A stretch of DNA of 64,000 nucleotides, from assembly GCA_963682055.1 (NCBI GenBank), contig OY821745.1:29943342-30007341 (forward strand), read 5' to 3'. A program made the position numbers and the translations under genes. The notes beneath the pieces are model-generated. The model did no database searches and had not been told where the DNA came from. It was given only the letters and a program-made list of their open reading frames with translations. This DNA is from Primula veris. Its lineage: Eukaryota; Streptophyta; Magnoliopsida; Ericales; Primulaceae. This document shows, one piece after another, positions 1-13,200 of this stretch (its first letter is position 1; each line of letters opens with the position of its first letter).

Positions 1-521
1 TTAAGTAGAACATTTTTTTTTAGAGATTTTATATTAAAAATCTTGAGAAAGGATTTATTGATCTCTTTCCTATTCATATTTGCACACACTCACTGCATAA
101 CTTAGTTTCACATTTATAAATGATGTATGGGAATATCAAGTAAAACGAAGTGTATTATTACACGATTTACTAGGTTACTGGAGATGTAGTATCTATACTG
201 TAAAAAATGTAGGAACATAATCAGTGGCGGGACAAAGATTGACATTTTTGTCACTATGCGGGAGGTTTAAATGATTTAGTCTAGAAATTTTGACTCGAAT
301 ATATGGTGAAAAAAAGGTTTTCTTCTATTTTTAGTATCAATATAGGAGAGTTGTTGGCACTTATGGTCTCCACCTAGTTTCTCCTGTGATCATAATGCAT
401 AAGGCTGCAGACGTAATATGCATGTGATTCAAGTAAAGCTTGCATAGAGTTTTCCTTAATTTGCATATTTACAAAGTGTTAAATCTTTAATTGTTAATTT
501 TGATAAAAAAAATCTCTGTAG
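1..521. other. non-coding edge; probable intron of a truncated gene
   Basis: AT-rich sequence with no open frame of note. If the terminal exon called at 522-752 is real, this stretch is intron sequence of a gene that starts before the window. Nothing else is recognised. Confidence 0.3.
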
Positions 522-752
522 GAAGAGGCAGAACACCAGCATAGTGAAGATGAATCGATGGCTGTGGCAAAGAGACGACAAATTATTGAGAATGAAAAGG
601 AAAGGATAGAAATGAAGCCTTTTATGGATATTCAATGGGAGACTAGAAAATTCCGTCAATATGTCTTTAAGAAAAGGCACAGAGCTAGAGCTCTCGAGAT
701 TCGTAACCAATCAAGTCCCGTGACAGATAATTATTTGTTACAGTTGAAGTAG
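522..752 (+). CDS. possible terminal exon of an unrecognised gene (5' part outside window)
   Basis: An open frame follows a good acceptor (CTGTAG at 516-521) and runs 76 codons to a TAG at 750-752. The peptide is very charged: an acidic start (EEAEHQHSEDES), then an Arg/Lys/Glu-rich stretch (AKRRQIIENEKERIEMK), then FRQYVFKKRHRARALEIR, and it ends YLLQLK. The absence of an in-frame stop across the strong acceptor, together with the low-complexity charged composition, suggests a real last exon. I do not recognise the family. The strand and frame are inferred only from openness and the acceptor, and a decayed transposon fragment is possible. No function is proposed. Confidence 0.3.
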   Translation, partial: EEAEHQHSEDESMAVAKRRQIIENEKERIEMKPFMDIQWETRKFRQYVFKKRHRARALEIRNQSSPVTDNYLLQLK

Positions 753-3256
753 TGAGTGTACTCTTTTCTGACTAAGATTAGTAAAACACGTTTGTAGTGT
801 TTGTGTATTTCTGGTTTAATTTCATTTATGGTTTCCTGTTTTAATTCTTCTTTAGAAGATTCATAGTCATCACTCATCAGTAGTTGCTTGATGCAATATA
901 TGCTAAAATTCATTGAGAGATGAGACTATGGTCGTTAGTTTTGGTTCTATAATTTTGGTTATCGTTCTGAACCTTGAAATGCTACGCCAGAATATATTTG
1001 GAAACCCTGTAGCTTCAGAAAATTAGCAAAAGTATATTGAGTTTCCCAAATACAACACAGATGGAAAACTAATCGTTTTTCGGTTAGTGTATCAGTTTTA
1101 GTTATCATCGCTTCTGAACCATGTTGGAAACAAAAACAATCAAAAACTGGGAGAACTTGGAAACGCATCCGAAGGAAGCCGTAATTATGTATATAATCAT
1201 AATCCACGTACCAAAAGTGGTTAAGATTTTACTTAATTTTTCTCTTTTTAGGTTCTTTAGCTTATTAATGTTTCCGAATGGTTTCATATAAACGACCCTA
1301 AATTTTTGAGATAAAGACTTAGTTTGATTATGAATGGCCTGCCATTTCAGCATCTTTCTTATAGTCTCTTCAGAATTTCTTTGTATATGTCAAACAGTAT
1401 TAAAGTTATGGCTCTTTTTGGGTAAGTTCAAACTTTGAATATCGGTTGGACACTACTTTTGTTTCGCACATAAAGGCACAATGGTAAGTTGTTGAGGAAA
1501 TTGGTTGCGATCTATAATACCACGTTTACAACCAAGGTTAAAATTCTAAACCACAAAGTGGTTGGATTCGAAATGGGACGGAATTATGATAACCTTATTT
1601 CTAGAGCCACCCACCACCTTGTGAAATAATGCACGAGATATTTCTCGAATTCCATCAATTTGGAACTATTTTGTTTGATAGGGTGTGGTTCATTCGTAAT
1701 AATATGTTAAGAGAAGGCAAGATGAAAACTATGAAAAGATAGATCAAAGATATTGGCAGGGGTATAGTCTATACACAAATCGGTAAATTACACCAACTGT
1801 TAACAAGGAATGTTTATGGGTGGATGGATATCAGGGAACACGGGTTTAGACGATATTGTTTTTGAAGGTGATGTATCTTTCCGCGCATACTATACGTTCT
1901 CGGTAGTGATTGCTCAAGCGGAGATTCAAAAAATTATATCAGCCAAGTCATTGAGGAACGAATGGACGAATATCTTCGAAGAGGAGTTAAAGACATGTCT
2001 ATTGGCTAGCGAGATGACTATTTTTTTTTATCAGATAATAGTCTGATTGAACTCAGAACTGGTTGTTGATTACTAGGCCACAAGTTTGCGCAAATATCCA
2101 AAATGACAGTATACAAAATTCAAATGCATTCCAAATTTGGTGAAATAAAGGATACTGAAGTATAAATATTTCGACATACTCACATATATATCGTGACCTT
2201 TTTTAAACAGAGTTGAAAAAACGATGGAGGCATGATGGACCTATGCAGATAGCTAAATTAACTCCCAACTGTAGTTAATTTTAAATCTTTAAGTTCGACT
2301 CTTTCTCGAGTTTCTCATTAAATGGTTTATTCTATTTTACGTTGTACGAGTGCACTAGTGTGCATGTATTTTTAAAACGATATGTTTTGGGGATATTTTG
2401 ACGAATCGCAGGACATTCTTGAACTGAAACTAGATAACAACTAAATTCACTGACTTGGTTGGAATCAGTGATGTTTGACACAAAAGATGTAGTTGATTCT
2501 GTTAATTCAGCAGAATCTTCAAATGGGCATATATCTGTGGTATGTGAAGAAATAAGAAACAATTACGCCAAACCTTCGGCTATTTTTATTTTAACTCATT
2601 GTCCGAATTCTGCTAAAGAATGCCGCAAATTAAATTGCAAATTTATCGAAGTTAAACTCACTGTTATCATTACTCAAAAGAAAGAAAGAAACTATAGCGT
2701 TCAAATAAATGCGACATTGCATTTTGGATTACAAAAAAAAAACATTGTATTTTCTTTTTCTTTTCTTGATATATCCTGACCAAAATAATCAAAAACAAAA
2801 TATTCATTTGTACCCCTTTTCATGAGAGGGACAATTGAGCTAATAGCTTGCTATACCTCGTCAGTCTTTCACTGAAGTATTATTTTACAAGTTATTTTTT
2901 TTTTAATTATCAAGCTTAAGCAATTGCATCTGCTTCCGTATAGAACAAAATTTCCTTAGTTATAAGGAATTATCCACTAAAAAGGCCTCAAATCAGCTTC
3001 CCTTAACTTTCCCTAAACGAAGGGGAATCAATACACATTCCTTAAATAAAGGAAAACCTCCGCATCTGATTGCTCAAAACATATTTTTTCCTAAAATTTG
3101 ATAATTATGTTATAAAAAGTGACATGCATCAGAAACCCTATAATCACTAAATTTAATAAAACACAAAATTCATCTCATATATGAGAAATACATATAATTC
3201 TCTTGATTAATACTTCATCCGTCCATAAACAAATGTACTCTACGAAAATACGTACA
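753..3256. other. intergenic, no supported gene
   Basis: Several short open frames (for example 1810-2046 and 2459-2779) have no recognisable domain, no splice-linked partner and no homology I can name. The 1440-2100 part may be degraded transposon sequence, but no motif supports a call. Confidence 0.4.
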
Positions 3257-3684
3257 ATTTTGGGTATCTATCTTTCAAAATTTTTAATTTGGGTGCCACA
3301 ATATAATAACTTTCCAATTTAGATACCACCGTTTAAATTAATCACAGAATCATGTAACGTGACATTTCACAAACGTTAATTTGATAGTGTAATTTGACAA
3401 CTTTGCATAAAAATATGTCATTCTAGAAAAACGTTTACCCCAATTTCACACATAACAAAAATTTGGATTATGTGCTAATTTTTGTTATGTGTGAAATTGG
3501 AATAAATGTTTTTCTATGATGATATATTTTTGTGTAAATTTGTCAAATTAGATTTTCAAATTAACGTTTGTCAAATGTCACGTTACATGATTCCGTAATT
3601 AATTTAGACGGTGATACCTAAATTGAAAAATTATTATAGTATGTTATCCAAATTAAAAAATTTAAAAGGGGTGGTACCCAAATC
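3257..3684. mobile_element. fold-back MITE, ~200-bp inverted arms
   Basis: Two long arms are imperfect reverse complements around a short centre near 3470. The left arm starts TTTTGGGTATC and contains AGAATCATGTAACGTGACAT. The right arm contains ATGTCACGTTACATGATTC and ends GGTACCCAAA. The arms match over almost their full length with scattered substitutions. No coding capacity is visible. It lies about 520 bp upstream of the strictosidine-synthase-like start, so it could influence that promoter (inference). The superfamily is not assigned because the target-site duplication is unclear. Confidence 0.75.
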
Positions 3685-4133
3685 GTTAACCGCATTTCAG
3701 TTTGATGTATTAAAAGTATTTTTTATCCTTAATTTAATAATGATCACTTCTGGTTTTCTACAATAAGAGAATGTAATCCAAAGTACAAAAAGCAAAATTT
3801 CGAACTCTAATATTGGAAGTTATGGAAAAGTAGATTTAGTTTCAGAATTCTTTACCTTCGTGTATATGACTGCATGGCTACCAAATGTACCATCTTCAGC
3901 TTAAAATAAACAAAAACTGACAACTTTGCATGTAAAAAGACCAACTTGGCAGTATATTTTATTGATTCCACACAATTCTTATCTTTATGCTTATATTAAA
4001 AGTTAAAACCGTTTCATCTTCGTCATAGATCGTGTCAGCACATAAAAGTTTCGTAATAAACAAATCAACATTTTGACCTTTTCAAATAATGTGATCCTAG
4101 ATTTCATAAAACAAATAAAAATTAATAGACAAG

Positions 4134-4142
4134 TTTATATAG
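4134..4142 (+). promoter_or_regulatory. TATA box of the strictosidine-synthase-like gene
   Basis: TTTATATAG lies 68-76 bp upstream of the ATG at 4210. Plant transcription normally starts about 25-35 bp downstream of the TATA box, which puts the start near 4165-4175. The ATG at 4162 would then lie at or before the RNA start, so 4210 is preferred as the initiation codon. Confidence 0.5.
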
Positions 4143-4209
4143 TACCAAGACCAAAAAATACATGCCATTATCATTTATCAAAAAAAAAAAAAAAAAAGAA
4201 GGCCAAAAA

Positions 4210-7200
4210 ATGATATCCAACACTCTCATTCTCTCATTTCTCATACCCGTACTAGCCTCACTTCTCATATACAATCTCGACCCATTCGACCCCGTCGCTA
4301 TACCTTCTCACGAGCTCTCAATCTTACCTCCTTTACCGGCCCCGGTTCGTAACTCATTTTTGCTTAATGGGTCGGAAAAAATAAATGTTGGCAGTGTTGG
4401 ACCTGAAGATTTAGCTTACGACTCGGTTTCTGGTTTGTTGTACACTGGTTGTGCGGATGGGTGGATAAAGCGAGTCAGGGTGAACGACTCGGTTGTAGAG
4501 GACTGGGTTAACACGGGTGGCAGACCACTCGGACTCGTTCTTGGACATCATGGTGTTATAGTTGCTGATGCATATAAGGTTTGTGTCTCTATATAATATA
4601 TCTAGCTATCTAATTTATATGTGCATTATTTTGTTGTCACTGCTTTGAAAAGTCATATGTGAGTTATTTTGTTTTTTTATGTTAATTGCACTAAATATCA
4701 TGGTCTATCATACTCGGTTGGTTTTGTCTGCCTGAAAAATTTGACAGAGACTTATTTTGATTTCTCACTACTTGCAAAAATCAATCCCACTTTGTTGGTT
4801 TAGTATATTTTTTGATTCATTAATTGGTGTTAGATTTTTATTATGTGACATATCTAAAATAATAGTGTACTAGATTCATGATAGTGCTAATTGTTCAATG
4901 TTCATTCTAAAATTATAGGGTGTGTCAACCAATAGTATTTTTTAGTTTTAATTTTAAATTAATTTTAGTATATACTCCATATTTTTGGGTTGATTAACAT
5001 TTGTTATATTTTTAGTATTTTTTAGTTTTAATTTTGAATTAATTTTAAGATATATATTTTTGGGTTCATTAATATGTATTAATTTTTTAGTATGTGATAT
5101 AATACTACATCTGTTCCCAATTAATTGTCAATTACGAAACTATGTGCAATTTTGACCGGCCAATAATTTATATCAAATTGTCGGAATGAAATTTTTTAAA
5201 AGTTAATCATATAGTTCAAATATTAAATTATATGATTTAGTTTTAAAATTTTTCATTTCGATAATTTTAATACATATTATAATCCGGTTAAAATTGCACG
5301 TAATTTCGTAAAATACAATTAAATATTTTTACTGTATGAAAATTTCAATAGAGATTGTCTTAAATTTTTTCAATAAAACAAAAATGGGTCCCATATGATG
5401 ACTTCACTGCATTGAAATTTTTTGTGTATATCTTGACTTTCATGTTAATCGCACTAAACATGATGATATATCATACTCCCTCCATATAATGACACTTTTT
5501 TTGTCCTTTTCCTGTTTTGCTTAATTTACACATACATGAATTAAGTGAAATGTTTTTTTTTTTTTTTTTTCTGTTTTAGTTATAAATGGATACTTAGAAA
5601 ATTTAAAGCAATTGTTATAATTAAACTTAATTAATTAGTTAATTTACTAACCCACTGTCTAACTTTTACTTCAGTGATTTTGGTTGTAGCTTATTAACTG
5701 ACAAGATATGGGCATGACTTGTTTATAATTCTCATAACAATGCTTGTCTTTATTTTATCTTAACAAAATTCGATTCGTGATTACATTCATAGATCTAAAT
5801 AGATACCAAACGCAAAAATAAGACAAAATGCTAAATGAAATGAAAAAGAAAGGGAAAGTTAGCAGACTTCAAAGTTAATATTAATGTTACCGTTCAATCA
5901 CGAAAATTAAACGTGAACTCAATTCAACCCTGGAAAAGATATAATCACGGGGCAAGTTATAGTTGGACAACTCTTTTTTTTTATAATCAATTACAGTTGG
6001 ACAACTAATTTTTCACTTTCACTGTAAAATTCATCAATTTGATAAAATTTGTTAAATATATACATAAACAAAGGTGTAGAAATCGGTATACATACAACCA
6101 TACATGACCATGGGTATAATACTATAATTCATTTATCGTTAAAAAAAAAATAACTGTTTAATTAAACCTTATTGTAGGATATTATTGAACTATTTGACCT
6201 TATTCATAGTGGGCCTCAGTTAGCTTGCCTATACAACCATTTACTGTACCGGTTTTGATGTTGAGTTGCAGGCTAGTAACCATAAAATATGATATTGCAT
6301 GATCATATTTCATAGTATCAAATTTGCAGTATAAAACCCTTGACCTGTTAATTGCAAGTTGCATGTTCATTGAAAATAAATTTATTGTTCCATGCTACTG
6401 GATCTTATAAATTGAAATTAGAGGTAGACATAATTAAGTTATATGTTATCATAACTTTTGAGGACAATATAGTTTACACCGCCTAACCAAACAATTATCC
6501 CAAAACTCTGGATAAAGAATATTCATGCATGCCGTATGAACATGGTTATATAGTCCTGTTCACGAAAATTGTATTGTTATGGCTATATAAAGATTAACAT
6601 GATTAAACTTTGGTTGACTTATACTTGTAACTCTGTTTTTTTTATGATTCATAAGACCTAGTTTCACATCAATACAATAAAATTTGTACCAGTATACGTA
6701 TGGATCAACTATAACTAATGTTTGGTCTTATAATGTAAATTAGAACATGCAAGTGTAAAATTGACAATCACGTCCATGAGTTAAAATTTATTTGACTTCT
6801 TTGTATGTTATGGTGTACTTTAAAAATTAGCATGTATGGAAATTGCGTGTATATTGTTAATTGTTAATTATAAATCCATACGATTCTTTGCATGTTTTAG
6901 TTACCATGAATAAAATATACACATATGGCATATAATAATTAATAGATTATTAGATCTTTCTAATATAAACTGTGATTTATAATATGTCTGTTATGATGGT
7001 CTGCTATATTAGTTAATCATCTAAGCAGGTACAATCTAAATATTTAATCACATTACTATTTATTTACTGTCATGTATAAATGTGTATAATATGTTAATTT
7101 GCGAAATCATATATATTTACATTTAAGTTGAAAAATTATGAAATTTCCCCAAATAGACTCACCTATTTGGATACGATGTCTAGAAAAGATATAGGCGGAA

Positions 7201-10200
7201 GTTGATATACAAAGTAGGTCGGGTTTTAAGTGGCATTCGTGCCCTCCATCATCACCGTCTTTTCTGGTCGTTTTCAAGCAGAGCTACCAAAAGGGGTTGA
7301 CTAAATAATAATTTTCCCGAGTGTGTTTATATAGTGATGTATGTTTCGCCGAATTGGTGTTTCAGCATCGACCCGTCGTTCGATCAATGAGAACCAATTC
7401 ACATGAGAAGCAAAACTAGTATTCGAACCTATCGTTTCGAAACAAAGTTTGTGCTTGTGCAAACCATAAACATATAAACCAATCGTTTTATATGATAATT
7501 AATCCAGAACTCCCAACACATGTTGGATGTCATCTATGATGAGCAAATCGCAAAGCATACTTGCGAAATGAATGTTTAGGCGATGTATTTTACGCCACCA
7601 CATGTTAGTCATCCTGATGTGTGAGCATGCGATGCCCAATTTTTTTTTTTTGGATGCCATCTTAGATGGGTAAAACACGAGTTTGTTGTTACCCTTGAGA
7701 TGAATGCTAAGGTGTTGATTTTATTCCGCCGCCACATTTGAGACGTGATGACGTCTATGGTGAACAAATGTCTGAAATTGACATATTGGAGCGATCTTTC
7801 ACCAAAAATACTAGATTGGAAATTGTATTCCGTAAGCAGTATCGTGAATTTATATTCACCATGTTCCTTTATCGCCCATCTGTTTGTGGATGAGAAAATG
7901 CCCCGATGAGCACCTTTAATCCTATTGGGTCAATGGCGAATTGTTTGCCTGATATTAATGCTCTTCGTGTATATTTTTTTCCACGAATCGAGAACCGAGA
8001 CAACTGTTATTTGTCTTGAACTGCCACGATCCCGACGAATCGCTTAGCCAAGTGAGGTTTAGACAATTGTCTGAACCGAAGATATGTAGCACCTATGCAG
8101 TTTTGAAATGAACAATTGGACCAGTCGTCCCAAAGCAAGAGACAATGCTCAAAGAACCAATCTCTGCTATAAATGACCGATGTCATTCCTGGCTACTCCT
8201 TAAATAGTTCAAAACTATAATAAAGGTGAAAAAGCCGATGCTAATGTGGTTAAAGCTAACTGAAAAGAAACTCTCAAGACCCCCGGTTTTGTGGGTCAAA
8301 TGAGTTTGGTACCTTTCTTTATTGATTTTGATAAATCCTTGAGCCGATTTTTCGCTCATATGGATTATGTTTTTTCATTTGGATTATGATTTTTCCATTT
8401 GGACATACTTTTGGATTATGGTTTTCCTGTTTACAAAATTTCTCGAAATAATTTAAAGTGTTTTGAGCAAATTCTTTTAACAAACGTGACCAAACTTTTA
8501 AATTATGAAAATTTAGGGAATTCTTGTGGGGTAGTTGATTTTTCTGGAAATAGTGGATAACAGTGTACCACATAATTTCACCAACTACTTGCCTAAAAGA
8601 GTACTCGTTGACAACGATTCTGGACATGTCGTTCCAAATCGAAATCTTTGGTAAAACCAAATTGATTTGTCAAATATGAGGCCTGATACTCTTGTAGGTC
8701 CTATTGTACCATGTTGATTTATAAAATATTCGAGAAAAACAGTGTTATCTGATAATAGCTCATGAAAGAATTGAATTTCTTTACATAGCCTCCATTCAAT
8801 ACGACCAAAAACTTATTTTAGAGGAGTTGAAATGTCTTTCAAGTGCTTCCTACCACATTTTTTTTATAGCTTTTAAAGTTACCTTATCATTTCGCATGTC
8901 GTCGAATGATAAATGATTTAGATGTTAAGACATGATTGTCTGTACTATCATTCGCCTGTCGTCGATTGATAAGAGCATTTTGATATTGTGGCATTGACCG
9001 GATGAGATATTCCCGGGTCAAAGGAAGATGCTTGATTTATAATCGCATCGCATTTGGATTCTCTCTGAGAATATATTTTGTGATTAATCCAAAATTCATG
9101 CCACTAATGCTCACTTTGAAAGACTAGTATGTGTAAAGATCACGAAATGGACTCGTAGAATTCTTGTAAAGAATTGAAGGAGTTATTGTGAACTTATCCA
9201 ACCATAAGACAGACCATAAATATAAATAGTTATGGTTGATTCATCGACAATATGGTCACATGATTATTGTTGTCCACAGAAATACAGCATTTTCCAAACT
9301 TTTAGCCCTATCATTAAGTTGATGGCTCATGATCCGGATTATCCTGAAAAGTCTAGTCGACTTGATAATGCTGAAGAGTAAGAATCGAAATTTCGATTTG
9401 AATTACTTGAGTTTGGGAATTGAAATTGAACATCCTGTCGATAATGTTCAGACCCAAATGGACTCACTAAAAGTTTGATGATGCGACTGCAAATGATTAC
9501 ACGCACTTCTTGGTCTTGCGTATCAAGATTTATATTTCCGTGTGAGGTTATGCTATTTTGCTGTATTGGTCCGTTATGAGGCCCATAGACACTCAAACAC
9601 CATATACGTACCAGCTGGTTACTGGTTATGAGCCAGAAGTCTCATATTAACGCGTGTTTGGAGTGCTTAATTAATATTTTGATTGAGCCGCTATAACGTT
9701 CAAAATATGGACCTCTAAAGGGAACATAAGTTGATTATGAATCCTCTGCCTATTATTTGATAGAGTAACATTGGCAAGCGATCTCTTTACCGCATGATAT
9801 GCGAAAGTGACATCGCTAATACTATTCTCCCCGTCGTTAGGTGGAGATTTGCACGTTACTATTGATAAGGAACGACGTGAAGTAATGTGGCATAACCCAC
9901 TTAGTCTTAGCTTGACCCCAAAACTGCACTTAGTGATAAGTAAGTGCATAGACTCCCCCAAGTCTAACTAAATGTCAGACGCATTTAATGACTTTATGAG
10001 ATGTCACGAGATCATTTATACATGCTGCAAAATGTTTGCAAGGATAGACGTCCCTGTCAGACGCCGTGTTCCTGCCGAACCCGCCAAGCAAAGGACGCTG
10101 CCGTCGGCCGTTAGTCTATCGTCCTTATCAAGATATGAGAAATTTGACCGGTTATTAATTCGTTCAGCTCAGAGGTGGTGAACTGAAACTCGTTTGTCAC

Positions 10201-13200
10201 GCGAGATTATAAAGGATCAAGGAGATGTGTGATTTACTCCTCATCCTAAGAATCTCGAAATATCCATCGATCATGATATCTTAGACGATATTGAAGCGAA
10301 ACGAGACTGTCATTGATTACTTGTTCATATATTCGCTGACGACTGATAATATGAGCAAATTATGATAGGGAACCATGTACCGTTGCTTGAAGTCAACATA
10401 GAATAGACTGTCCTAATGGAAACTTGCAATCCAAGTAGACTCCTTAGCGAAAGTGTTTCGGACCTGTAGCTCCAACACCACCAATGTTAAACGAGTTCGT
10501 TTATTTGGTTATTTGTAAGAAAGAGTGATGAGAATAATAAGATTGTAGAATGCTCGCCTAGTAGCGCAAGGCTTCTCTCACACATTGAAATTGATTACGA
10601 GATGGTTTATTTTCTCGTAATGGACGTTATAACGGTCCCCTACTTTACCAGTTTAGTAGTTTCCGAAAAACTGATTATGCAGCATGTGATTGTGGTCACG
10701 GTTTTATCTCTATGGGGATTTAGACAAAGAGATATAGATGAAGGTCCCTATGTGACCTCATGTGCTTAAATCAAGTAGTTCCTGAACACGGAACACGATC
10801 TCAATTGACTGAGACGTTCACTATATGGATTAATATAATCCGAACGGATATAATATACCCGCCTAAGTGAGTACTTGATCAACTTGGGATACTTGAACAA
10901 CTATTATGCCCTTCCGTGTTTTATTACGCGATCCACTTGTGGATTTGCCTTCGAGATGAAGGATCTTGGGAAGACACGGTAGTGTCTCGGCCTGATGATC
11001 GAGTCCCATAAAAATTGAATCTAAGTCCATTATTCAGACTACACCGAGAAGGTGTTATGATGCTTTAGTCTTTATGATGCTAAGTCGTCAGATTCTCCTA
11101 TGATCGTTCGATCACTAGAAATTGATATAGACCTGATCCGTCCCTGATGAGACTATGAAGAGAAATTGAACCATCATGTTCATATTTAAGTAGAATAAGC
11201 GCATCATTGTACTCGGTCTAATGTACTATGACGAACATATTGTCTGCTGTGAATGGTATAGATCGACACAGTATCGCGCTAACACGCTGCCATCGAAATG
11301 ACATAAAAGACATTTTCCCATTACCTTAAGGTAACTGTGGATGAGGGCTTGTCTTATCCCATTTTGCGTCATCGAGTGTACCTACCCCCTTCGATACTCG
11401 AATTAACGCAACCATTTTTCGGTTATACCGATGCCGGTTACTTATCAGACCCGCATAAGAGATATTTCTAACATGGTCTGTCTTTACCATTAGGAATAAG
11501 ACGATATCTTGCAGGTCTTGGAATAACTCCAAACGAATCACTATGATATACTCATGCTCTATGAGACAACTAGAGAGTGTATATGGCTTCGAGCTAGTAT
11601 TAGCCATATTTGAATTAGATATGCTCTGTCTCACGATCCAGATAAAACACTTCTCTTATTTGAGGACAACTTGTTGTTATCGATCAAGAGAGACATGACT
11701 AGATTATTCTATTTAGCATTTCTCACCGAAATAAATCTTCACATATGAAGTTTAAGAGCATCCATTTGAATGCTCGTTCTATTTCACGTTAGATTTTCTT
11801 GCATCCAGTCGTGTGTAAGTAAATGAAGCATCTAGTCGAATGCTCGTACTCTTTTTTGAAATATGAAATCCTTGCACCCAGTCGTGTGCAAGTGAGGGGG
11901 GAGCATCCAGGTGAATACTTATTGCACTAATTACTACTTAGTCGAAATCCTCGCATACTGTCGTGTGCAAGTAAGGGAAGCATCCAGTCGCATGCTCGTG
12001 TACTCTTTTTGTCCTTTGACCAAGGTTTTTTTTCCACTGGCTTTTCCTTGGCAAGCTTTTTAACGAGACACGTTCCCACTTAAGATTGCAGAAATTAGGG
12101 AGAGTATCCTGTTGTATACTTCTTACCACTGTGTACTCTTTTGTCATTCGACTAGAGGTTTTTCCCACTGGGTTTACTCTACCAAGGTTTTGATGAGGCA
12201 CCTGTTTTGTGGTTGATCAACTACTACTACCACTGTTGCACTTTTTTCCTTCGATCAGAGATTTTTCCATTGGGTTTGCTCTGGCAAGATTTTGATGAGT
12301 CACACTGTTTTGTGGTCAGTTACTTACATGGTATTTCGGCTTATATCATTCGGCTACATAGTTTCTCCAAGGTATCGGTTTTGTCCCGCACTGGGTTTTC
12401 CAGCCCTAAGGTTTTATGTGTTTAGCACCGTGAATGAATATCGACTGCATGAAGACGAATAATTTAAGACGTTCAAAGGGGGAGTTTTGTAGGATATTAT
12501 TGGACTATTGAACCTTACTCATAGTAGGCCTAATTGGGCTTTCTATCTTGTATAATCCTAACCTCTAGTATATAAATAAGGTTATTAATAAAGACCATGT
12601 TGTTGTCTCTTCATATTTCTCTCTCTATATCTATACATATATCTTATATACATATACCGAGCTAATATGTCACACAACAAACCTAAAATATTGCCTGATT
12701 AAATCTCCTACTTGCCGTTGGCAGTCTCTGGCGCGGTGGTAACACTGGTACTCTCACGAAATGATAAGTTGGAGGTGGCATGATGGAGCTGACGGATAAA
12801 AAAAAGAGATCAGTAAACTAGGATCGACAAGCTAGTCGGATCCCCAGTTGCGATGAAGGGTGGGATGCCGGTTATTGCGACAATGAGTTGGTCGACGTTG
12901 TGTGGCGACAGTGGTTTCGCCCCGTCCTCTGTGATCGCCTGCTATATTATCATAATTAATTTGAGATACTTGCGATTTTGGTGAATAAGTCACCCTAATT
13001 ATACATAATATTTAATTTTTCCGTAAAATTTAATTGCCAAACAATAAAGATGCTATTGGAGAAACAACATATTGATAACACAACTATGTCGGGCTCCCAT
13101 CTTAAATTCTACCCTTCATCTAAATTTATCGTCATTCTGTTTCAATTGGTTTGCGCTTTATTATATGAATTGCAATTAGGTACAATTTAAACAATTTATT

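Noticed and set aside
1810..2046. Open frame of 78 codons
   Set aside because: No recognisable domain, no splice context; within noise for the AT content.
4162..4209. Upstream in-frame ATG of the SSL gene
   Set aside because: It would add a Lys run encoded by an A-run and sits only ~20 bp after the TATA box, at or before the likely RNA start. ATG 4210 gives a normal signal-type N-terminus.
9339..9961. Minus-strand frames of 85 and 96 codons
   Set aside because: Antisense to the integrase part of Copia copy 1, where the plus strand shows the family motif YQLVTGYEP.
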